Positions 25,140 to 33,010 of a DNA stretch of 64,000 nucleotides are shown piece after piece. Location of the stretch: NCBI GenBank assembly GCA_029556545.1, contig JAKQEQ010000192.1:62001-126000 (forward strand), written 5' to 3'. The position numbers were made by a program, and so were the translations under genes. The DNA is from Candidatus Hydrogenedentota bacterium (GTDB lineage Bacteria > Hydrogenedentota > Hydrogenedentia > Hydrogenedentales > JAGMZX01). The notes under the pieces were generated by a model. That model saw only the letters and a program-made list of their open reading frames with translations, was not told the origin of the DNA and did not search any database. Numbering within the stretch: position 1 is the first letter of the stretch; each line of letters opens with the position of its first letter.

Positions 25140-26269
25140 TGACGGTTGCCTCCCCGGTTCTTGCCCGCATTCATCAACAGGACGATAAGCAGAAACACGC
25201 CGATTGTCTGGCCAAGAATAATGAGCGTGCCCGACATCGTGGTGGTCGGAAGCAGCGCGCCGCCCAGGCCGACGACGGCGGCCACGAGTAGGATGAACTC
25301 GACGGCCTGACGTGTCGTCATGCCGAGATCGACGAGCCGGTGCGAGAAATGGCGTTTGTCGCCTAGCATGATGGACTGCCCGCCCCGCCAGCGCAGATAC
25401 ATGACGCTGAACGTGTCGAATAGCGGCACGCTCAATGCCACGAGCGGGGCCGTTACCGCGATTCGCGACGAGGTGGTCTCGACGTGGAAGGTGCCGACCA
25501 CCGCGACGGTGGCGAGCATAAAGCCGCTGAACAACGCGCCGGCGTCGCCCATGAAAATCCGCGCCGGGTTCAGGTTGTGGTAGAGGAAGCCGCCCATCGC
25601 CCCGGCGAAGACGACCAAGAGCAGCCGCACGAATTCCTGCTCCGTTTCGTGACTCTGGACGGCCAGGAAGAACGAACAGGCGGCGATAACCGATACGCCG
25701 CCGCACAGGCCGTCCATGTTGTCGAGCAGGTTGAGCGAGTTCGTCATGAATACGATCCACGTGATTGTGACCGCCGCCGAGAGCCACGCGGCAATCGGTC
25801 CGGGCAACCACGGACTGTCCACAAAGAACAGCTTAATCGAGATGCCGCACCAGACAAGCAGGCCCGCCGCCACCAACTGGCCCGCCAATTTCGCCCACGG
25901 CGACAAGCGCCGCACGTCGTCCCAGAGCCCCAGCGCGAAAATGAGCAGGCCGCCGCCCGCGATGCCCGCCAGCTTCGTTCGATGGCCTTCGCCCAGCGAA
26001 AGGCGCAGGTTCTCTTCGAGCCAACCCAGGCTGTAACGCTCCATCACGAGCAACGCGCACACATGAATCAGCAAGAACCCGTAAAAGGTGATAACCACGG
26101 CCACGCCGCCGAGCAGCGGGATCGGGGCAACATGTATTTTCCGCGCGCCCGGATGGTCCACGATGTTCCGCCGCAGCGCGAAACGACGCACCGCCTCCGT
26201 CAGTCCCAGCGCGACCAGAAATGACAATCCCAGCGCGTAGGCGTAAACCAGGTATTGATTGGCAATCAT
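25136..26269 (-). CDS. Polyprenyl-phosphate sugar-1-phosphate transferase (MraY/WecA family)
   Basis: A 377-aa integral membrane protein of the GT4-like MraY/WecA superfamily, which starts lipid-linked glycan synthesis by moving a sugar-1-phosphate to undecaprenyl phosphate. Visible motifs are the cytosolic Asp pair in GLWDDVRRLSPW, NLLDNMDGLCGG, FMGDAGALFSGF, and DKRHFSHRLVDLG near the C-terminus. The start ATG at 26269 (MIANQYLVY) is used because the open frame to 26452 runs through repeat DNA. Its stop overlaps the next gene (GTGA). MraY itself is unlikely, since no cell-wall genes surround it; WecA-like activity in surface polysaccharide synthesis fits the cluster. Confidence 0.88.
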   Translation of the reverse strand: MIANQYLVYAYALGLSFLVALGLTEAVRRFALRRNIVDHPGARKIHVAPIPLLGGVAVVITFYGFLLIHVCALLVMERYSLGWLEENLRLSLGEGHRTKLAGIAGGGLLIFALGLWDDVRRLSPWAKLAGQLVAAGLLVWCGISIKLFFVDSPWLPGPIAAWLSAAVTITWIVFMTNSLNLLDNMDGLCGGVSVIAACSFFLAVQSHETEQEFVRLLLVVFAGAMGGFLYHNLNPARIFMGDAGALFSGFMLATVAVVGTFHVETTSSRIAVTAPLVALSVPLFDTFSVMYLRWRGGQSIMLGDKRHFSHRLVDLGMTTRQAVEFILLVAAVVGLGGALLPTTTMSGTLIILGQTIGVFLLIVLLMNAGKNRGGNRQ

Positions 26270-26292
26270 CCCAAGTTCCGTAAGCAACTGCC

Positions 26293-26376
26293 GTGGCATG
26301 GGCGTCCCGCCCATGATGTACCCGGGCAAGACGCTTTGCCGCATGATTTCAATCACGGGCAAGATGCCCGTGCCAC
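26293..26376. repeat. Paired REP-like palindromes (GTGGCAYGGGC...GCCCRTG), copy A
   Basis: A 23-bp palindrome with central GTCCC (26293-26315) faces a second one with central AAGAT (26354-26376), in opposite orientation. The pair fills the gap between the WecA-like start and the GT4 end. The second unit is also read as the last codons and stop region of the GT4 gene. Related pairs are at 48058-48149 and 51578-51632. Confidence 0.8.
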
Positions 26377-27464
26377 ACTTCCTGAAACAGCGCGAATTCG
26401 GCGCGCGCCGCCGTCTCCGCGTGGAACTCGCGGCGCACCCGCTCCGCGGCATAAGCGCCCATCCGCTCGCGGCGCGCCGAGTCCTCGAGCAGTGCGTTGA
26501 CGGCCTCCGCCAGGGCCTCCGGGTCGCGCGGCGATACGTTCAGGCCCGTCAGCCCGTCAAGGTTCGCGTATTCTACCCCGGTGCCCAGGCGCGTGGCCAC
26601 CACGGGCTTGCCGCAGGCGTGCGCCTCGAGGATCGAAATGCCGAACGCTTCGCTCCGCTCGACGGAGGGAAAGACGAACACGGCGCAGCCGTGCAGGTGC
26701 GCGACAAGGTCCTCGTGCGACAGTTCGCCGGGAAACGCTATGTCCGCGCCGAGTTCCCGCGCCAGCGCCATGCTCGCCGCGCGCTCGGCGCCGTCCCCCG
26801 CGATCACCACCTTCGCGCGGATGGCCCGCGCCGCGCGCACGAGGTATGGCAGGCCCTTGTAGTAGCGGTGTCGCCCCGAGAACAGCACGTAATCGCCGCC
26901 GTAGCGCGCGCGCAGCGTTTCCACGCGCCCAGGGTCCGGCGCGGCGAATTCCTCCGGCAAGATCCCCAACGGCGCGACGCGGCAGCGCTCGCGCAGTTCG
27001 CCGAGAATGGGCGAAGATTCGATGTACGCCTGCGAGGTGGGGATGATCACGGCGGCGTGGCGCAGGAAATGCATCAGGACCGGGCGATACACCCGCATCG
27101 CACGCGCCTGCCGCACCACGTCACTGTGATAACGCACCACAAGCCGCCCGCGCGGGCGAGCCAGCAGCCAGCTCAACTCCGCGGTGGGATTCGGTACGTG
27201 GATCACGACAACATCCGCCCGCATCCGCCGCAGATGCCACGGGAACGTCGGCGAGATCGGCGCGCTCTGGAACCGCCCCCATTCGCCCGCCTCCGTCACG
27301 CGCGTCCCGTCACGTTCGACGACTCGCGTGCGCGGCGTCCGGCTACACACCAGCGCCTCGACTTCCGCCCATTGCCGCTGAAAACGGCACATCAGCCCGA
27401 TGTGCCGCTCCATGCCCCCGGCGATCGGGGGATAGAAATCCTTGTATACGTGCAAGATCTTCAT
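26349..27464 (-). CDS. Glycosyltransferase family 4 (GT-B fold)
   Basis: A 371-aa cytosolic glycosyltransferase. It opens MKILHVYKDFYPPIAGGMERH, with the glycine loop of GT-B donors' partners. The C-terminal half has FSGRHRYYKGLPYLV, the sugar-nucleotide-binding stretch HGCAVFVFPS and the EX7E-type block SEAFGISILEAHACGKPVVAT. I take the ATG ending at 27464; an ATG eight codons earlier is also possible, and neither has a strong ribosome site. The last residues (HGHLARD) come from a REP palindrome. It is the first gene of the minus-strand polysaccharide cluster. The sugar it transfers is unknown. Confidence 0.9.
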   Translation of the reverse strand: MKILHVYKDFYPPIAGGMERHIGLMCRFQRQWAEVEALVCSRTPRTRVVERDGTRVTEAGEWGRFQSAPISPTFPWHLRRMRADVVVIHVPNPTAELSWLLARPRGRLVVRYHSDVVRQARAMRVYRPVLMHFLRHAAVIIPTSQAYIESSPILGELRERCRVAPLGILPEEFAAPDPGRVETLRARYGGDYVLFSGRHRYYKGLPYLVRAARAIRAKVVIAGDGAERAASMALARELGADIAFPGELSHEDLVAHLHGCAVFVFPSVERSEAFGISILEAHACGKPVVATRLGTGVEYANLDGLTGLNVSPRDPEALAEAVNALLEDSARRERMGAYAAERVRREFHAETAARAEFALFQEVWHGHLARD

Positions 27465-27682
27465 GATCACGCGGGAGAGTTCGGACATCGTCTGACCGCC
27501 GACACCCTAACACGCGCTTGTCCGTGTTTCCAAGACGGGCTACGCTGATGCCCCCGTCCCTTCCGTCCATACCCATTTCGTTCATTCCCTTGGACCCTTG
27601 CCTTCTCGCCGCTGACCTGCCAGAATCCCCGGAAACCAGAACTGCCAGTCAGCCCAAAGGCTTCAACAGGGAGAGTCTCGCC

Positions 27683-28657
27683 ATGAGAATAGTCGCATCA
27701 TTGATCATTCTGGCCGGTTGCGTCGTCGCACCTGCCGCCGAGGATCTCCGCGTCGGCATGATCGGTCTCGACACGTCGCACGTGATCGCCTTCACGCAAT
27801 TGCTGAACGACCCCGGACACCCGAAACATGTGCCCGGCGCGAAGGTGGTCGCCGCATACAAGGGCGGGAGCCCGGATCTGGAGGCGAGCGCCACGCGCGT
27901 CGACGGCTACACCGAGCAATTGCAGCGCGATTTCGGAGTGCGGATCGTCGACACCATCGAGGAGTTATGCACACTGGTCGACGCGATCATGCTCGAAAGC
28001 GTGGACGGCCGACCCCACCTCGAACAGGTCAAGCCCGTCTTCGCGGCGGGACTCCCGGTCTTCATCGACAAGCCGCTCGCCGGCTCGCTCCGCGACGCCC
28101 TCGCCATCGCCCGCCTCGCGAAGGAACACGATGTGCCGTGGTTCAGTTGCTCTTCCTACCGCTACTACGAGTCCCTCGTGACGCTCCTGAAACAAGACGT
28201 GGGTGAAATCCGCGGCGCGGTCTCGTGGGGACCCTGCCACCTCGAACCGCATCACCCGGACCTCTTCTGGTACGGCGTACATCCGACCGAGGCCCTGTAC
28301 ACCGTACTCGGGCGTGGCTGTGAGACGGTCGTGCGCACCGCGACCGCCGACACCGACGTGATCACGGGCACGTGGAGCGGCGGGCGCGTCGGCACGCTGA
28401 TCGGCTTGCGCAACCAGGCCACGCCGAACAAGGTCGTTGTCTTCGGGGCCAAGGCCGTTGCCGCGCAGGAAGGCGGCGGCGACTATGCGCCCATGATCCG
28501 CGAAGTCGTCCAATTCTTTCAGACCCGCGTCGCTCCCATCGCCCCCGAGGAAACCATCGAACTGTTTGCGTTCATGGAGGCCGCCGACGAGAGCAAACGC
28601 ATGGGCGGCGCGCCCGTGAGTATCCAGGAAGTTATGGAGAAGGCCGCGGCCGAGTGA
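27683..28657 (+). CDS. Exported Gfo/Idh/MocA-family oxidoreductase
   Basis: A 324-aa protein with a signal peptide (MRIVASLIILAGCVVAPAAE) and the N-terminal Rossmann domain of this family (VGMIGLDTSHV). Position 4 of the usual GxGxxG is altered to GLDTSH, as in a subgroup that may not bind NAD normally. The FIDKPL block matches the EKP motif region, with Asp for Glu. The ATG at 27683 follows GGGAGAG; the frame extends to 27518 without a ribosome site. Export plus the altered motif suggest a specialised role, perhaps sugar binding, but no substrate can be named. It stands alone, with a convergent gene one base after its stop. Confidence 0.8.
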   Translation: MRIVASLIILAGCVVAPAAEDLRVGMIGLDTSHVIAFTQLLNDPGHPKHVPGAKVVAAYKGGSPDLEASATRVDGYTEQLQRDFGVRIVDTIEELCTLVDAIMLESVDGRPHLEQVKPVFAAGLPVFIDKPLAGSLRDALAIARLAKEHDVPWFSCSSYRYYESLVTLLKQDVGEIRGAVSWGPCHLEPHHPDLFWYGVHPTEALYTVLGRGCETVVRTATADTDVITGTWSGGRVGTLIGLRNQATPNKVVVFGAKAVAAQEGGGDYAPMIREVVQFFQTRVAPIAPEETIELFAFMEAADESKRMGGAPVSIQEVMEKAAAE

Positions 28658-28658
28658 T

Positions 28659-29105
28659 TCAAACCGCCGCGCGTTTCCGACGCGCGGCCGCGCCGCAGGA
28701 TCGGCAATTGCCGCAGGACTTGATTTCTTCCGTCAGCAAGTCCACCGAAATGCGGGCGTGAATCACGGTGTCCCCGTCTTCAAACGCGATTTCCGCCGCC
28801 GCGCATACCTCTCCGGGGCCGCCCGAGGCGCGCCCCGTCAAGACTTCGAGGGCCGATTGCAGCGCGATCAGGTGCTTGAGCGCGAGAAACTCCTCGAGCG
28901 GTTCCGTAATCCGGTGTTCGGCCAGGAGTTGGACCGGCGAAAGTTCGAGAATCGCATCCACGGTGCGCCCGCCGAGCGTGTCCAGCAGCAGCGTATCCGC
29001 GCCCACGCCCCGGCCGCAGGTCCGCTTGATGAAGCGATAGGACTTGAGGCGGTCCTCGAGATCCACGACGACGTGGATGAGTTCTGTCACATCACGGCAT
29101 GGCAT
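28659..29105 (-). CDS. Unknown protein with Cys-rich C-terminus, end of the Nfu/PhhB gene set
   Basis: I do not recognise this 148-aa protein. It has a Cys in FIKRTCGRGVG (about residue 30), a helical middle with EFLALKHLIALQSALEVLTG, and ends in KSCGNCRSCGAAARRKR, a C-x2-C-x2-C cluster that could bind Fe-S or zinc. Its length and the single early Cys recall small Fe-S scaffolds, but I cannot align it to IscU convincingly. It overlaps the PhhB gene by 14 bases and is last in a four-gene minus-strand set headed by an Nfu-type scaffold, so a metallocluster-related job is a weak inference. An internal GTG at 29090 is an alternative start. Confidence 0.65.
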   Translation of the reverse strand: MPCRDVTELIHVVVDLEDRLKSYRFIKRTCGRGVGADTLLLDTLGGRTVDAILELSPVQLLAEHRITEPLEEFLALKHLIALQSALEVLTGRASGGPGEVCAAAEIAFEDGDTVIHARISVDLLTEEIKSCGNCRSCGAAARRKRAAV

Positions 29106-29460
29106 AAGGAGCGTAGGCTTCCTCGGTCTTCGCCGCGAATATGAAGTCGCTCTCGGTCAGACCATTGATCTTGTGGGTCCACACAGTAACCGTGACATTT
29201 CCCCACGCCAAAAGAATGTCGGGATGGTGGTTCTGTTCCTCGGCAATGGCGCCGACGGCGTTTGTGAAGGCCAGCGCCCCCGCAAAATCGGGGAACTTGA
29301 AACGCTTCTCGATGTGGTGGTCGTCAATGAGCGCCCAGCCGCTGTCCAACTCGCGGTGCAGCCGCAACAGGGGTTCGCCCTTCAACGGCGAGATCCCGCC
29401 GCGACACGGAACGCAGCGCCGCCGGGCCAAGTTACTATGATCTTCTTGCGTCATTTCCAT
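29092..29460 (-). CDS. phhB: Pterin-4-alpha-carbinolamine dehydratase (PhhB/DCoH)
   Basis: A 122-aa enzyme that dehydrates 4a-hydroxytetrahydropterin, normally for recycling tetrahydrobiopterin cofactor, and that may also act in molybdopterin metabolism. The C-terminal signature EEQNHHPDILLAWGNVTVTVWTHKINGLTESD contains the catalytic His-His pair and the later His. The N-terminus has CVPCRGG, the usual CxxC of bacterial PhhB. I use the ATG ending at 29460; another two codons later (29454) and one at 29478 are possible, none with a clear ribosome site. No aromatic amino-acid hydroxylase is present in the window. Confidence 0.92.
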   Translation of the reverse strand: MEMTQEDHSNLARRRCVPCRGGISPLKGEPLLRLHRELDSGWALIDDHHIEKRFKFPDFAGALAFTNAVGAIAEEQNHHPDILLAWGNVTVTVWTHKINGLTESDFIFAAKTEEAYAPYAMP

Positions 29461-29470
29461 AACCGCCTGA

Positions 29471-29815
29471 TTATACATCGAATACGCGTTCGGGGCGGGC
29501 GTGCCAGATATTGAGGTCGGACGCCGCGTCCAACGATACGGCGCCCAGCCGCACGGTGTAAGGCGTTTCTCCCGCGCAATGATACGTGGCATCAACGCCC
29601 TCGATATCCCAACGGCCCTCCTCGGGTCCCACAAGGACCGGGCTGTGCGGGAAGCTTTCCGGACTGCCTGTGACCTCGAGCGTCTCTCCGGGGCCCGCGC
29701 CGCCCTCGACTTCGTCGAAATCGAGTGTAAACCCGTTAATGCCGTATTGCGGCGTGCCGCTCAAGCCGTGCTCGCCCGTGCGAATGCGCAACGTGAAGGA
29801 ATTCAATTTCGGCAT
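29471..29815 (-). CDS. Hypothetical protein, 114 aa
   Basis: I do not recognise it. The sequence is mostly beta-strand-like, with conserved-looking blocks SGTPQYGINGFTLDFDEVEGG, WDIEGVDATYHCAGETPYTVRLGAV and NIWHARPERVFDV, no signal peptide and no membrane helix. The codon pattern, and its position six bases after the Nfu gene and ten bases before the PhhB start, make it a real gene in one operon with them. A role linked to Fe-S or pterin metabolism is possible only by association. Confidence 0.72.
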   Translation of the reverse strand: MPKLNSFTLRIRTGEHGLSGTPQYGINGFTLDFDEVEGGAGPGETLEVTGSPESFPHSPVLVGPEEGRWDIEGVDATYHCAGETPYTVRLGAVSLDAASDLNIWHARPERVFDV

Positions 29816-29821
29816 GGCGCG

Positions 29822-30607
29822 CTATCCCTTTTCCGCCGGCAGGTCTTTGAAGTACGGGTTCGTACCCGCCGCGTGGTCGGTCTCGTCCAACACCGCGCCG
29901 AGGCGCGGCACGGCCTCGCGAAAGGCCTGTTCGACGCCCTGCCGCAAGGTCACGCTCGACATGGCGCACCCCTGGCAGCCGCCGCCCATAGTGATGTAGA
30001 CCGTGTTGCCCTCGACCCGATTCAAGGTAATGTGTCCCGAGTGTGCGGCGATGCCGGGGTTGATCTCCTGCTCGATGATCCGTTCGAGGGTCCAGCGAAT
30101 TTCGTCTTCCGACGGTATCTCGGCCATGACCTCGGGCAGGATGGCCGCCTTGCCGCCGCTCAAGTGCTCCCGGATAGCCCGGCCCGCCTCGCGCGCGAAG
30201 GCCTCCCACGCCGCCTCGTCCCGTCGTTCGCCCCACACCGTGACGGTCATGTGATGGATCCTCACGTGGTCGATGTCGCCCAGATCGAATAGCGCGGCGG
30301 CCAGCGGTGCATAGGCATAGGCCGTGTCGCGGTCCGGACATACAAACGAATGTCCTTCGAGCACGGGCCGGTCCACCAGTAATGTGCAGGTGTCTCCCGC
30401 GCGGCCAAGCCGCGCCTTGATGCGAATCTCGGCAGGGGCGGCGCCGCCCGTTTCGTCCTCCACCATGAGAACCGGCGCCTCGATCACGCGCCGCGGCGGC
30501 GCGTCATCCGCTTCCTCGGACCATACGGGCTCCGGTTCCGCGGCGAGCGCGCGGCCCTGTTCATCGCCTTCCGTCCTGCGGAAGACCTTGGAAAACCATG
30601 CCGGCAC
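29822..30607 (-). CDS. Nfu/NifU-type iron-sulfur scaffold or carrier protein
   Basis: A 261-aa protein. After about 55 variable residues comes an Nfu_N domain (LVDRPVLEGHSFVCPD, LAAALFDLGDIDHVRI, MTVTVWGER), then a NifU C-terminal domain with the cluster-binding CxxC in GGGCQGCAMSSVTLRQGVE. Nfu proteins carry 4Fe-4S clusters to target enzymes in the cytosol. The start is GTG at 30607, because AAGGAGG is exactly nine bases upstream; a longer frame to 30658 has no such site. It leads a four-gene minus-strand set (unknown, PhhB, Cys-tailed protein) with gaps of at most ten bases. The C-terminal tail after the NifU domain is about 30 residues. Confidence 0.88.
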   Translation of the reverse strand: MPAWFSKVFRRTEGDEQGRALAAEPEPVWSEEADDAPPRRVIEAPVLMVEDETGGAAPAEIRIKARLGRAGDTCTLLVDRPVLEGHSFVCPDRDTAYAYAPLAAALFDLGDIDHVRIHHMTVTVWGERRDEAAWEAFAREAGRAIREHLSGGKAAILPEVMAEIPSEDEIRWTLERIIEQEINPGIAAHSGHITLNRVEGNTVYITMGGGCQGCAMSSVTLRQGVEQAFREAVPRLGAVLDETDHAAGTNPYFKDLPAEKG

Positions 30608-30616
30608 GGATGCTAT

Positions 30617-30623
30617 CCTCCTT
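30617..30623 (-). promoter_or_regulatory. Shine-Dalgarno AAGGAGG deciding the Nfu start
   Basis: On the minus strand AAGGAGG is nine bases before GTG 30607. This places the Nfu start 17 codons inside the longest open frame. Confidence 0.75.
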
Positions 30624-30708
30624 CGGGTGTGCTTGGATATGTCTCGATCTTGGAACACCCGGCCGAATGCGAATTCATCCCCGCCCCCAAGCTATCTGCA
30701 GGCCGCCC

Positions 30709-31941
30709 CTACGCGAGGTCGCGTTTACTCAAGAGTTCCAGCAACATCTCTACCGCCTTCGCCGCGAATTGCGGGTCGTTGATGTTGCAGTCCAGCTCGA
30801 TACAGGGAATCTCGGGACGAAGATGCGCCTTGAGGGCGTCAATGAGGGCCTGGTCCGCCTCGCGGTCGCAAAAGGGCTGACCGTCGCCGTCGAGAATCGA
30901 CACGCCCCGCAGCGGAATCAAGAACGCCACTGGTCCGCACGCGGCGTTGGCCTTTTCCGCGAAGACCTCCCCCATACGTTGGTTTTCCTCGATATTCGTG
31001 CGCATTAAGGTAACGGACGGGTTCCATTCGTACAGCAGCCGCCCGGCGTCGCGGTAACGTTGCGGCACCGTCGCTATGCCGCCGAAATTCGCCATATCGA
31101 CGCAGCCGGGCACGATAAGATGGGGCACGCCGCGCCTGCCCGGCGCGCTGAGCCGGTCCGGCCCCGCCGAGAAGACGCCGCCGCATACCTCGTCCGCCCA
31201 TTCCGTCGTCGTGATATCGAGCACGCCGTCCACCAGCCCTTCGTCCACGAGCGATTCCATGATGCGCCCGCCCGTGCCCGTGGCGTGGAACACGAGTACT
31301 TCGTAGCCCTGCTCCTCGAGCAGCTTCGCGCACGCATTCACGCACTCGGTCGTATTGCCAAACATGCTTGCCGTGACGATGGGCTTGTCGTCGCGCGACT
31401 CGGGCGGCTCGACCGCCGTCATGCCGCAAACCGCGCCCGCCGCGCGGGCCAGAATTACCCGCGAGATCCGGTTGATCCCGGCCACGTCCACGATGGACGG
31501 CATCATGACGACGTCCTTCGTCCCGACATAGGCCGACACGTCGCCGGACGCCGCGGTCGAGACCAGCACCTTCGGCACCCCCAGCGGGAGCGCGCGCATC
31601 GCCGCCGCGATGACGCTCGAACCGCCCGTCCCGCCCATGCCGATGATCCCGTCGAAGCGCCCGGCGTCGTATAACCGCCGCACCACGACGGGCGCGCCCG
31701 CCGCCATGACCTTCATCGCCTCGCCCCGGTCCTTGCTTTCCCGCAACGCGACCGCGGACTTGCCGCCGGCCTCCGCGACCTCCCCCGCTTCGATATCGAC
31801 CGGGAATAAGTCCGTCGTGCCCAGGACGCCTGTATTGAGCGTCACAACGTTACACCCGTGCGCGATCACCTGCTCGCGCAGAAAGGCGTACTCCGGCCCC
31901 TTGGTGTCAAACGCGCCGATGATGAGCACCGTCTTCGGCAT
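30709..31941 (-). CDS. Tm-1-like ATP-binding domain protein (UPF0261)
   Basis: A 410-aa cytosolic protein of the UPF0261/Tm-1 family. The N-terminal ATP-binding half begins TVLIIGAFDTKGPEYAFLR and has GIIGMGGTGGSSVIAAAMRALP. The TIM-barrel-like C-terminal half has VLVFHATGTGGRIMESL, LDITTTEWADEVCGGV and PGCVDMANFGG. Plant Tm-1 inhibits a tobamovirus replicase; bacterial members have no firmly known reaction. The ATG at 31941 follows AGGAGG; upstream frame to 32016 is discarded. It is monocistronic and divergent from the DNA glycosylase gene. Confidence 0.9.
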   Translation of the reverse strand: MPKTVLIIGAFDTKGPEYAFLREQVIAHGCNVVTLNTGVLGTTDLFPVDIEAGEVAEAGGKSAVALRESKDRGEAMKVMAAGAPVVVRRLYDAGRFDGIIGMGGTGGSSVIAAAMRALPLGVPKVLVSTAASGDVSAYVGTKDVVMMPSIVDVAGINRISRVILARAAGAVCGMTAVEPPESRDDKPIVTASMFGNTTECVNACAKLLEEQGYEVLVFHATGTGGRIMESLVDEGLVDGVLDITTTEWADEVCGGVFSAGPDRLSAPGRRGVPHLIVPGCVDMANFGGIATVPQRYRDAGRLLYEWNPSVTLMRTNIEENQRMGEVFAEKANAACGPVAFLIPLRGVSILDGDGQPFCDREADQALIDALKAHLRPEIPCIELDCNINDPQFAAKAVEMLLELLSKRDLA

Positions 31942-32145
31942 GGCTGCGCCTCCTGGTATGGTTTGCCGACGTTTCCGGCCCCGTTGCAGCCTAACAGAGC
32001 CGCGCGGGGGCGTCAACGCACGAACGCCATTGACATGATGGACGACATAGACAGGTCAAGTCTGAGCGTCCGCCCACGGCTGACTGGCGCGGCCCGCGCG
32101 AGTTTCGGCAGAATCCAGGCGTATTGGTGTTATGAGGCGTTGCTG

Positions 32146-32922
32146 ATGGCTGAAGGGCATACGATTCACCGCATTGCGCGCGACCACAACCGCTGGTTGG
32201 CCGGTCGGGCGCTACGCGCCAGTTCGCCGCAGGGACGGTTCCGCGCGGAGGCCGCGCGCCTCGACGGCGATACGCTCGAACGCGCGGAGGCTTACGGCAA
32301 GAACCTCTTTCACGTCTGGCGGGGCGGGGCGATTTGCCATGTACATCTTGGTATGGCCGGGCGATTCACGCTCGCGAAGGCGCCCGCGCGGTCCGCGACC
32401 GATCAGGTCCGGCTCCGGCTCGAAAGCGCGGGCCACGTAGCCGAACTGCGCGGCCCGATGCGCTGCGCGCTGATTACCGAGAAGCAGCGGCGGGGTATCA
32501 TCGCGAAACTGGGACCGGACGTCTTGCGCGACGACGCCGACCCGAACCCGGCGTGGGAGCGTATTCGGAGGACGCGAAAGGCTGTGGGCGCGCTGCTGCT
32601 CGATCAGGGGGTCATCGCGGGCGTCGGCAACATCTACCGTTGCGAGGCGCTGTTCCTGACGGGCGTCGCGCCGGAGCGTCCGGGCGATGCGCTGCAGCGC
32701 GAGGAGTTCGACGCGCTGTGGGTGCTGCTGCGCCGTCTCATGCGCATCGGCGTGCGCCGGAATCGTATTCTCACCCTCGCGGCGTTGGAACCGGAAAGAG
32801 CAAGTCACGACTTTCGCTTCTACGTATATAAGCGCCCGGCGTGCCTTCGCTGCGGCCACAGCGTCCGCGTATCGACCCTCGCCGGACGTACAGTCTACGC
32901 GTGCCCCGAGTGTCAGCGGTAA
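32146..32922 (+). CDS. Fpg/Nei-family DNA glycosylase with Ala at the N-terminal catalytic position
   Basis: A 258-aa base-excision-repair enzyme closest in layout to actinobacterial Nei2-type proteins, which open MPEGHTIHR. Here the start is MAEGHTIHRIARDH: Glu3 is kept, but the catalytic Pro2 is Ala (codon gct). The Lys of YGKNLFHVW and the helix-two-turn-helix (GALLLDQGVIAGVGNIYRCEALF) are intact. The C-terminal zinc finger CLRC-x16-CPEC includes the lesion-contacting Arg in GRTVYA. After Met removal Ala could still offer an alpha-amine, as Val does in NEIL3. The start follows GAGG at 10 bases; upstream frame to 31858 is ignored. It is divergent from the Tm-1-like gene. Confidence 0.87.
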   Translation: MAEGHTIHRIARDHNRWLAGRALRASSPQGRFRAEAARLDGDTLERAEAYGKNLFHVWRGGAICHVHLGMAGRFTLAKAPARSATDQVRLRLESAGHVAELRGPMRCALITEKQRRGIIAKLGPDVLRDDADPNPAWERIRRTRKAVGALLLDQGVIAGVGNIYRCEALFLTGVAPERPGDALQREEFDALWVLLRRLMRIGVRRNRILTLAALEPERASHDFRFYVYKRPACLRCGHSVRVSTLAGRTVYACPECQR

Positions 32923-33010
32923 ACAGCCGCCCGGTCGGACGAGACGTCGCGGAAATAGGGCGTATGCGCCCCATAGGACCCATACGGAGACTATCGCCCG
33001 CGGATCAAGA

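Noticed and set aside
25140-25811. N-terminal extension of the O-antigen ligase frame
   Set aside because: It lies out of frame inside the WecA-like gene, is Arg/Gly/His rich, and GTG 25139 has a good ribosome site.
27518-27682. N-terminal extension of the exported Gfo/Idh/MocA protein
   Set aside because: It would bury the signal peptide that begins at 27683 behind 55 Pro/Ser-rich residues, and GGGAGAG marks the internal ATG.
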